A stretch of DNA of 64,000 nt from NCBI RefSeq assembly GCF_905475465.1, contig NC_062257.1, positions 4,526,001-4,590,000 on the forward strand, read 5' to 3'. Below, piece by piece: positions 37,201-49,200 of the stretch. The notes below the pieces were generated by a model. That model did no database searches and had not been told where the DNA came from. It saw only the letters and a program-made list of their open reading frames with translations. The number at the start of each line of letters is the position of its first letter. Within the stretch, counting starts at the first letter, position 1. The DNA comes from Pieris napi. Taxonomy: Eukaryota; Arthropoda; Insecta; Lepidoptera; Pieridae. A program made the position numbers and the translations under genes.

Positions 37201-40200
37201 GACTTTGGATGAGTTAGATGATTCCACGATATTTAAGACGCCGCATAGGGTTGTTAGGGCCCAGCGGCATTCTATTTGTGGGGATGTTAAGGCGAAAAGT
37301 AATATGTGCTATGAGAGTCTCACTTCCTTACCCTCTGAAGCGGTAACATGCAACGTGACGCCGACTTCGACAACCATCCGTGACGCTCGCGTATCATGCC
37401 TTGGATTCTTGCCGGTACTAACCTTCATTTAATTCAATGTACTAAATGAGCTTAGGGAGCGTTCAAGTATTACGTCACGAATTGGGGGGGGGGGTCCTTT
37501 TGTAAAACGTTACGATGCGGGGCGGGGATTGAATATTATTTTCGACTTTCCCGTACTTTATACAATGTAATGCAACTTTTAGGTGTAAAGAGTCACTGGG
37601 TGGTCACGAAACGGTTTACTATTGGGTACAGAAAAACGTTACGGCGCGTTACATGGGGGGGGGGTCAATAATGTCCTAAAATTGCGTGACGTAACACTTG
37701 AACGCTCCCTTACTAAGGTCAAAGCTTTCGATCAAAATACCAGTCATCAGTAAATTGTTCTTTGTTTCATTAGCACGAACTCTTTGGTAGTCGAAGTACG
37801 AAGTACTAGGTTTTATGAAGGCATTACAGAGATTTCCTTTGGTAGTTTATCACGGGCGGATAAGTTTTAAAATTTAACATCGTAATAGATTATAACTCGA
37901 AATATTGTAATTAAAACACATCTGTGTTAAACTTAACAGCGCTCCATGGGCGAATTTGGAACTACAAATGTTTATTTAAATGTACACATAATACAGTGGA
38001 ATCTCTATAACTCGAAACTCAGTAACTCGGAAACAATTGCCATTCACTGAATCCTTGAATACGCGGTATCTCGAATTATTTAGACTTTGTAACTCGAACA
38101 AAATATGTACGCGAAGTATTGATAATTCATATTTCTACTCTATATCTCGAATTTACAAAGATGGTTGATGTCCTGTACATACAATAGAAAAATACACTTC
38201 GAAATCGAAGTTCTTGTTAAGTTGAAAACTCGTTAACTCGATTTTTTAGCATTTCCCTTTACATTCCAGTTATATGCCTTCCACTGCGAGCGGAACGGAC
38301 CCATTACGGACTCCGCTATACTTGTAACGATGGTTTTCATACATTTTCATTTTCATTTCCGTGTGAAACTCGGCCAACTCGCTAACCTCATGTGTGACTT
38401 TTTCAACTTGCTCTCTCCGCTGCGCTCATCTCCGCTGCGCTCGTCCCGCTTTGGCGCACATGTATGGAAATTGTTACGAGTATAGCGGAGTCCGTAATGA
38501 CCCATTCCGCTCGCAGTGGAAAGCGGGCAATAGAGATTTCACTGTAGTATATTGCGTCTTTGGTATAAATATCGTACTAATTGTGTACTTAATTTGTACG
38601 CAATTATAGTACAAGATCCCGATATACAACGACCTTCACCGAGATGCTTATTTAATGAAACGTATTTTATATTTAATTTAATATGTCAATAAACATAATC
38701 CATATGGGTTGCCTAGCAAATTTCAGTCCAGAGTATGTTTAATTAATATTAAAAAAAAATTTTTTTTTTATAATTTGCATGTTAAATTTTTTTTCAGTAT
38801 TCAATCAATCAATATTTTTAATCAGGGTAGTATTATATATGTATCACTATAACTTTCTTTTTTACGAAAGATGTATATAAACTTTAGTGTCACATAAAAA
38901 ATATACACATAAATAATTAATTGATTAAAAACAACCTAACGTTTGCATATTCTATGGGCTTCATACTTTCGATTGTATTTATATAATTTATCTAATAATC
39001 ATACCGGTGAAATGTTTAAAAAATATTTTTTTTAAATATTAATTAAAATACTCTGGACTGAAATTTGCTAGGCAACCCATATGGATTATATTTATTGACA
39101 TATTAAATTAAATATAAAATACGATTCATTAAATAAGCATCTCGGTGAAATTTGCTAGGCAACCCATATGGATTATATTTATTGACATATTAAATTAAAT
39201 ATAAAATACGTTTCATTAAATAAGCATCTCTGTGAAATTTGCTAGGCAACCCATATGGATTATATTTATTGACATATTAAATTAAATATAAAATACGTTT
39301 CATTAAATAAGCATCTCGGTGAAATTTGCTAGGCAACCCATATGGATTATATTTATTGACATATTAAATTAAATATAAAATACGTTTCATTAAATAAGCA
39401 TCTCGGTGAAATTTGCTAGGCAACCCATATGGATTATATTTCTTGTCATATTAAATTAAATATAAAATACGTTTCATTAAATAAGCATCTCGGTGAAGGT
39501 CGTTGTATATCGGGATCTTTGACCATTATATATATTAAATTTTTGTTTGTGCTAGAATAGAAGTCAGAGGGACTGATGTTTTGATTTAATAATAGCTTTC
39601 TTTTGGATTAATAGCAGGATTTTATACATGTTTGTTAATTTAGGTTGTGGATGAACATAATACAGTGGTTGTCCCGGACTGTTCGCATAGTATTCACATC
39701 GTGAAGGCCGAGTGGTTCTGGGCGTCTGTTCAGAATGAGGAAGCGCAAGATGAAAGGGATTATTTGTTCAAAGATGTGAGTTTTTATATGTAACAATATT
39801 ACTAATTATATAAGTTTTATAATTAAATCTTAAATTTAATAATACATATTAGTATAAAATGTGAAAATACATGTCTATTGGATTACAAGTGCTAACACAT
39901 TTGGCGCCTTTAAGAGACGTATGGCGTGCTTTAAGACTGACCAAAAATTATAGATTTGTGTGTTATTTTTTTTAACACTTCGTTGCAATAAAACTAAAAG
40001 AAACACAATACATAAAAATTATAAGGGATGCAACGGGCGGCCTTATCGCTAATAAGCGATCTCTTCCAGGCAACCCTTATTTGTTTGATATAACTATTTA
40101 TCATTGATTTTTGTTGTTTCTTTGTATTCTTTTGCATAGGTATATATGTCGCAGCCAACTAGCCTAATTAGCCGTTCAATTAGCAGCCTAGTCGTTTAAC

Positions 40201-43200
40201 TAAACGGCGCCGTTTAACTAGCGGCCTGAAAGAAAGAAGAAGAAAAAAATCTACCAAATAATCAATCGTACAAATGGCCTAAGCATTAGCCAGACAATTT
40301 AACAAATGTTGGAACAAACGCAACGGCTGAATATCTTTCAGGCCGTTTAGTTAAAAGGCTAGGCTGGTAATTGAACGGCTAATTACGCTAGTTCGCTGCT
40401 TTGAATACTAGCACGTTTATGTGTAATTTCTTTTTAAAGTTGTAACGAAATAATGATTCTATAACCATAAATACAAAAAGCATTTTACAAATAACAAATA
40501 TTATTAAATATAATTTAATTTTCAGTACCTCGACGAGATATCTCGCCGTTCATCTGTAGGCAGTTCAATACCAGTAGAAGAGAGCACGGAACGCAACGTC
40601 GCGGGGACGCCCGCGCACCTGCGTATGCGCAAGCGCAAGTTGCGTGGCGGCGATGCGGCGTTGCATAAAAGGAGGTCGTCCGTTGGCGATGCAGTTTTGC
40701 TTAGTTTATCTGGGAATTTGTTGGATTGCACGCCCTCGCCGGATGGAAAGCAATTGCTTGAAGGTTTGCATTTAGACTTTTTTTAATGGCTCTGGCACGA
40801 TTTGTGCATTAGCCAGCGTCAAGTATAGGATTTTTTATAATACGTGCTTGTCTTTAGAAATTCGACCGTGTCCTCCATGTACGGTTTAGGCACTCGCCCG
40901 GTACCGCACAACCCTCCCAAAGGCCGAGAACAAATTTAAATTAAATTAAAACTTGCCCTCGGACCGGGAATCGAACCCGGTACCCCTCACCTAGCTGCGA
41001 CTTAATAAGACCGCTAGTCTATGAGGCCCCCAATTTAGAATGTTAATTGTTATTTTAGTTTTTTTGTTTTCGCGCGTTTTTAAAGTCACAGAGTCGTTAT
41101 TCAATTTCTACTGTCTATGCTTAAAACGATTTCGGGCTGAGTAGTTTGTCTATTTATAGAGATTTTTTAAAAATATTTTGCCCTCAATTGTGGAATGATT
41201 TAGGGATATTAAAAACTTACAATTATTTTAAATGAATTAACTCTGGAAGTGAAGACTTAATTTATAAAATCTAGAAAGAAGAATATATGTGATTCACATT
41301 ACACATTATTACAATCTTGGGCGCAAGATAATGACAAAAAAAATTCAGTGCCAATGGTATGCCTCGCTATGTAGTCTTGCGATTCTGTAACTCACTTTTC
41401 GAACTCACAGAGCGGTTTTCGCATCGGCGGTCGCTCTCAAATCAGTCGTGAAGCAGTCATTTTATGATTTGGCATTCTAATAAACGATAAACAACAAGCT
41501 TCCACCTTATCAGAATGCCAAATCATAAAATGACTGCTTCACGACTGATTTGAGAGCGACCGCCGATGCGAAAACCGCTGTGTGAGTTCGAAAAGTGAGT
41601 TACAGAATCGCAGGGCTGATTTGATCCGGGGGAACATTTTTAATATATGTAGTTATTACATTCAAGCAAGTTAAATCTGTTATTTAATTTTAAATATCAC
41701 TCACAAAATTAGTTATTTAAATTTTTTCCGTGTTTATAAATTGAAACTATATATTGACGTGATAACGTCTTTAAAATAGTTTTAGTCGGGCGACATGTTC
41801 AGAAACTTGTGTCACACCAAAACCTCACGAGCGCGATCGCAGGTATAACGAGAGAGAGACGGACCGATCTCCCGTCTCATCTCGAGCGCTGCCAGTCATT
41901 CCGTGAATGTATGAAGAAAAATGTATATCATAGTCGAATAAGTAAACTTGTCATTTTACACCCGAAATTTATCATCAAAAGTGTGAATAAAACGATAGAT
42001 GTAATTTAAAATTTGAAAAAATTGTTATCTTCATTAATTCCTTACTTCCCAAAAACTTATATCACCAATAAGACGTTATCACGTAAACATCTCGATCGTA
42101 AACCTACTTTACAAACAACCAATATTTTTTTCAGAATCAGAAGTACCAGATAATGTTGTCCGGAAGTTAATGTCACCGAGGCAACAAGTGTTTATGGAAT
42201 TATTACAGACTGAGTCGAACTATGTTGGAATACTACAGACAATTGTCGCGGTATGTTTATATTTGATTTGTGTCACACACATTTATTGTGTTAAAAATAA
42301 ATAAAGTTTAAAACGTCGCACATTGAGGCAAGAACCGCGCCATGTGGCAGACTGTCTCAGCTTGTATCCGGGTATGGGAGCGTTCAAGTATTACGTAACG
42401 AATTTTGGGAGAGGGGAGAGGAGGAGGAGGGGGGGGGGGGGGCTTTTGTAAAACGTTACGATACGGGGCGGGGATTGAATTACGCGTTATTGTTAATATT
42501 ATTACAGCAAATAATGGTAACTTTTAGCTATAAAGAGTCACTGGTTGGTCAGAAAAACGTTACGGCCAGTTACAAGGGGGGTGTAACGTAACGTAAGGGT
42601 GACATAATACTTGAACGCTCCCTATAATGGATTCCATGCGACATTAATTGATTAATTTTACAGTAATACCCACACATTGTCTATGTTTGAAAACGAAAGC
42701 ATTTTCGAGGATTCCTACAAACAATTAATACGTTTATGTACTATTATGTTTGAGAGTGACGTCACACATTTTTTAAATTTATCTTTAAATCCTTACCATT
42801 CAACATTCTCGTGAATTTGAGTGTCTCACTTGCATTACAACGCCGCTCTAGAAGTTAAATGACGTTGCATGAGAGATTATCGCATAGCGAGAATGCTAAA
42901 TTATTAATAAATATAGATCAAGTTCGTAAATTTTTAAAATTTGTAATTCACATCCAAACTTTGCGTTTTAGTATTTTAAATTTTAGCATGTGACGTCACA
43001 AAAGTATTGACCCCCCCATGCCCCTTGTCACACGATGTCACACTTCGGTGATACCCTCCCTCCCCATTAACGTGTGACGTACTTTATGGTACCCTTACGT
43101 AATACTTGAACGGGTCTTCATTTTTCTTATCAAAATTGAAAATTGCAGATGTTCAAACAACCGCTTGAAGAAATGGCAGAGGAAGATACGAATAATGGCA

Positions 43201-46200
43201 AAAACCAGGCATTGCTCAACAACACGGAACTGAAAATTATATTTGGAAACTTACCACCGATATTTGAATTACATCAGTAAGTATACTTATTATGTCTTAA
43301 TCTGAGTTATGTAACCTCGTATGTCCAGAGAACCAAACATTACAGGAAACGAAAAAAAATGTTTCATTTCGTCAATGTTCGTTAAAATATTATGTGTTTT
43401 TGTCCATAGTTTTGGATGGTAAAAAGTACTTATTTATTAATAACATTAATAAGTTCTCACTTCATGATTATACCAGTTAAAATAAACTCCAACCGACCGA
43501 TTTTAAAAAAATGACTATTAATCTATATATATATATAATGAAAATGGTCTTCGTTTGAGGCTCAATCACGCCTAAACCACTGATCGTATCGACATGAAAC
43601 TACCACCATTCGATGCGAAATTTTTATTTATTAAATTCCAACGTTCCTTCATTTTTTTATTGCTGTTTTACTTTTATGAAAATGTATACATACGGACTTC
43701 ACCGCGGAAACATTCGGGGAGGCTTCCTAGAACCTCTAAACGTCAACATCTGTTAAAAACTCGATTTTCGAAATATTTCAATTTTCTTAGCAGGAAGTTA
43801 AAAAGAAGAATAATAAAAATGTGAAAAAAAATAAAATAATGAAACATAAAATTATTTTAATTCGTCCAGCAAAGCGGGCGCGAAACGGCTAGTTTAATAT
43901 ATTATCCCTAACATAGGATAGTTACAGTCAAAACTATCGTTTAGAACAACATGCCGGTTATATTGACCAAAATCAATGGCCCCGGCTGAATTCTAATGCC
44001 GTAACGTTTTTCTGTACCCAATAGTAAAACGTTTCTTAAACGACTATTTATACCTAAAAGTTACCATTATGTGGTGGAAAGTACTGGTAGTAAGTCGAAA
44101 ATAATATTAACAATAACGCATAATTCAATCCCCGCCCCGCATTGAAACGTTTTACAAAAGGACCCCCCCCACCCCTCCCAAAATACGTTACGTAATACTT
44201 GAACGCTCCCTTATGAGGTTAATACTAAAGCCGTTTTTAAAAATTTCAGACGCATGTTGGAAGAGCTGAAATGGGCGCAGGCGCACTGGAGCGAGGAAGT
44301 CAGTATCGGGCGTCTAGTCCTCCGATACACACCGGATATGGTGAAAGCCTACCCTCCTTTTGTCAACTTTTTCGAAAACACCAAGGAGATGCTGCAACAG
44401 TGCGACCGAGAGAATCCCAGGTATATTTTATTTCAGCTGTGTTTTATTTTTATAAAAAAAAATCAGTGGCGTACAACCTCTTTAGGTCTTGGCCTCAGAT
44501 TTCTGAATCTGTTTCATGATCATTTTTTAAATCTAATAGGCAAGTAGGTGATCAGCCTCCAGTGCCTGACACACGCCGTCGACATTTTGGGTCTAAGACA
44601 TGTCGGTTTCCTCACGATGTTTTCCTTTCGAGCGAATGTTAAATGCGCACATAGAAAGTCCATTAGTGCACAGCCGGGGATCGAACCTACGACCTTAGGT
44701 ATGAGAGTCGCACGCTGAAGCCACTAGGCCAACACTGCTCTTTATTTTTATAGACTCGATAAATGAACTATCTAACACAAAAATATTTTTAAATTTGTAT
44801 CAACCTTGCGATTCCGTAACTCATTTATGATTTGGCATTCTGATAAGCTTGTAGTTTATTGTTTATCAGAATGCCAAATCGTAAAATGACTGCTTTACGA
44901 CTGATTTGAGCGCGACCGCCGCTGCGAAAACCGCTGTGAGAGTTCGAAAAGTGAGTTACAGAATCGCAAGGCTGAGATTCTGGAAGTTGCTTGTAAGTTT
45001 GTTACTAAAATAAGTTTTTTACTTGCGTTCTATAGATATATAAGTAAAATTTTTAATTGTCGAATTTGCGTGCCTTCTAGTCTTTTCTAAATAATTTATT
45101 TTTTTCTAGATTTCATGCCTTCCTTAAAATTTGCCAAACGAAACCCGAATGCGGCCGACAAAGTCTACAAGAACTTTTAATAAGACCTGTGCAGCGGTTA
45201 CCGAGTATTAGTTTATTGCTGGATGGTGAGTTATACGGATAGGGAGCGTTCAAATATTACGTCACGCAATTTTTGGAGATTATTGGCCCCCCCCCCCCCC
45301 ATGTAACGCGCCGTAACGGGTTTTATGTACCCAATAGTAAAACGTTTCGTGACCACCCAGTGATTTATATACCTAAAAGTCACCATTATGTGGCGTAAAG
45401 TACTGGAATGTCGAAAATAATATTAACAATAACGCGTAATTCAATCCCCGCCCCGCATCGTAACGTTTTACAGAGAAAAAAATCGTTACGTAAAACTTGA
45501 TCGCTCCCATAAAAAGTTTCTAATAAAGTAAAATATTTTGATACTAGATTCATTATTCAATTGGTTTTTAAAATATTGTAAGGTTTATATATAATGCGAT
45601 TAATTCCGTGACATTAAATCTAATATCTCGTGTCACAATCTTCGTTCCCATACTCCTCCGAAACGGCTCGACCGATTTTTATGCATATTCAGTAACTCTG
45701 AGAATCGGCTATTATCTATCTTTCAAACGCCTAAGTGTTAAACTTAAAAAAAAAGTGTTATTTTTTATATTTTTTTTTTATGATACAGCACACAAAAATA
45801 CATACAACACTTAATTTTCACCCCTCTACAATCAACCCCTATTATTAATTATAGTAGACTAAAAAATGTTTCCTAGAAATAATATTCATGAGCCGGGTCA
45901 GCTAGTGATTCTATAAGGACGTGTCAGGAAGAAAAAACTGCATTAAAACGCAATATATACGTTTTTTTTCAGTAAGCGGATTTAAATTCGAACAAAAAAG
46001 TATTGTAATATCTTTTATTAAAAAAATCAAAATTAGCTAGAACCGAGTACGTATACGGACGCGCTCTTTGTGATACGTGTTGTAATGAACTGAACTTGAA
46101 ATGCCCGATTTGAATCCTTTCAGATATACTGAAACACACGCACAAAAGCAACCCAGATCACGTGGCCTTGGTGTCGGCCTTGGCCGGTCTCAGAGAGGTG

Positions 46201-49200
46201 ATGTCCCACATCAACGAAGACAAACGCAAGACTGAGGGACAGCTGCAGATGTTTGACATTTACAACGACATTGATCAGTGCCCGGTAACTTTTAGCTCCT
46301 GCCTCAACACCGTACAGATACCGGCAAACATCTTGAACAAATGTCCTTTCCTGCGCAGGTGCGATTCTTAAGTATCTCTTGTGGCGGGAGAGTTACGTGT
46401 CGATCGCGTGATTGGTAAATCCCGCGCTGCGCATACTTTCCCCCACTCCCTTGTTCCATGCTCAAGATGTTTGCCGGTATCTGTACGAGCCGTGTCAATG
46501 CAAAATTTCATCAACTTCACCTTGATAGCTGGAAGTCTTCCACAGTCTGTTTCACACTGCACTTTCTTTTGCGAACTAGCGAACTATGGAATCGACTCCC
46601 GGTGGGTTTTATTCAAAGTTAGTGTGCTCCTCCATCATAGGCCGGCAACGCACTATTTATACAAAAAATATATAAATAAGAAAGATTCGATTGTTTGTTT
46701 GCATTGGATAGGTTCTAGATACTGGATTTGTTTGGAAAATTCTTGAACCATTAAATTCCTACTTAGTCTCTGACGAACATAAACTATATACGAAAACTTG
46801 AAACACCAAGGTATGAAAAATAGTCATAAAAATGCCTACATCACGTACGCTGTGGAATCTATTGACTATAGAGGAAAGACATATAGTGTTTTATATAAAA
46901 CATCCACAAAAAAGTCATTACATACTTAATAGTTTACATACAATATACAAAAATAAATATATATATACAATTTCGTTATTCTAACTTTTTAAATTTTATT
47001 TTTTAAATTTAAATCTCGTCGGCCGATTTTCTTTAAGTCTCTTTGGGCTTAAGTAACATGCTATATTTATTTTGAAAATATTGTTAAACTTGGGCAGACA
47101 TGCAAAACCTATTTACCTTACACTTTATTAAAGCGTAATCATAAGGCTATGTTCAGATGGCAAAAACTTGACTCGCGTTTTCAAATCGCGCGACTAGACA
47201 TTGTGGTATTTTCATACAACTGTTCACATGAGCGTTAACGCGGCGCTCAGAGAAAAAGTATCTAGACGCAGGTGATCGCGCGTTGATATTAATGTAATGT
47301 CCGTTTGCTGTTCAGATGAGCGGCGCGCTTTTATCGCGATCGCATGTAATTTTGTTAATTTTCGTAATTATATTTTGTTCTCGCATTTAAGAGTGAAATT
47401 CAAGATATTGACATCGACTTGCTAATCGATCAAGTAGAAAAAAGGTCAACAAGTTGGAATATAGCAAATTTGTATAAAAAATATAATATAAATTGTATTT
47501 TTTTTCAAAATTGGATGAACCCAATGTGTACGTTTTCTTTTTCTATATTTTTCTTTGTAATATAACCACAAAATAATAGCCTCTTCCACGTCCATTTTCT
47601 ACGTTCTACCGAACTAGACTGACGAGTACTCTCGCAACGCGCGTTAGCGCTCATCATCTGAACGCTCTTCAAATTTAATCGCGCGTTACATGTGAAATAA
47701 CTAATAAAAAGTGAAATTAGACTGATTTAGTTTTTATAAAGAAGTGGACAGTTTTGTGTGTCTGTAGGAGATTTTAATTAAATGAACAATTTTATATTTT
47801 TCTTGTTTTAAATGAGGGTAAGATTTTGTTATTTGTGATATTTCAGGCGCATTTAGTATCGTCTCACCGTTCTTTCGTGTCCCGATGCGAAGTGGTGGAA
47901 TTGTCCAAAGAGCTCTCCGGAAGGGGAGATCACCTCGTACTCTTTCTCTTCACAGATACAATGGAAGTCTGCAAGAAGAGATCGAAGGTACACTTATTTT
48001 TATATCTTAAAAATCCTGAATTTTCAATTTTTTATAATTTTGGGGATGTTTACTTAGCAATAAGTATGCGTTCCATATGGAGACACATTCCGGACTCTGA
48101 ATTTTAGGATTGCAAATGTTGCTTTACAATTACAATTTAACGCACCAAAAAAGAATACGTACGCTTTATAAACTTTGAATTATAATTTAATTAGATTTTC
48201 GCACAGTGTTTAAGGGTGCGGTCAAGTATTACGTCACGCAATTTTTGGAGATTATGAGATCTGAATAAAACGTTACGATGCGGGGCGGGGATTTAATTAC
48301 GCGTTATTGTTAATATTATTTTCAACTTTCCATAACACCACATAATGGTAACTTTTAGGTATAAAGAGTCACTGGGTGGTCACGAAACGTTTTACTATTG
48401 GGTACAGAAAAACGTTAGGGCGCGTTACATGGGGGTGGGGGGGTTAATAATATCCAAAAATTGCGTGACGTCATAAGGGAGCGTTCAAGTATTAACTTGA
48501 ACGCTCCCTTATGACATTTTCCTTTCCTTTCCTGATTTTCTTGCCTGTTCTTCTCAGAACAAGGGCTCCTGGTAGTTTTGCGAAATAATGGCGTAGTGTT
48601 GCTCTTTCGCGAATTTTGTAAACGTTTTTGACATTCATAAGCATGCCCTAAGACGCATCTAAACATATATATAACATAGTTGATTCGTCTTTTTGTGGCA
48701 AATATATGTTTGAATTTGATTTTCAGGCCTTCAATAGTAAGAGTCCGACGAACGGTACCGGTACGATGCGAATAGGTTCCAGCAAGCCCTACAGGCACAT
48801 ATCGTTGATGCCTCTTAGCACGGTCAAGCGTGTCGTGGATATCAGAGAGGCGGAAGGTAAAGCATTTATTTATGCGGATTTTTCAAGTGAAACTTCTTTA
48901 TCGGCGTTAGGAAAAATACCGTCACATTTTCCGTTACGCGCCGTGTTTTTCTTGTCCCTACAGTTGACAAAAATGTATAAAAATAGCCTATTGTAAGACT
49001 GCCTGAATATTAAAAAAGGGTGCGTGTACTTATGTACGCGCGTAAGAAGTTATACTTCTTTGGCATTATTAAAAATAGTTTTTGATTGCATGCAAATAAT
49101 TAATTAAAATTAAATAATCAAAGACTGGAAAAGGAGTCATAGTTAATAAAATTCAGTTTACATTTGAAAAATTAAATAAATAAATATTAATTAGTATTAA

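Noticed and set aside
36517..37227. 236-codon minus-strand ORF
   Set aside because: It is antisense to the 35999-37432 ORF and mirrors its Ser/Lys-rich codons; no family motif or splice context.
39060..39494. CRISPR-like array
   Set aside because: The repeats are contiguous 87-base units without spacers, derived from a transposon arm in a eukaryotic genome.
46381..46746. 121-codon plus-strand ORF
   Set aside because: It runs across a MITE end and LINE debris; overlapping frames on both strands are equally open.
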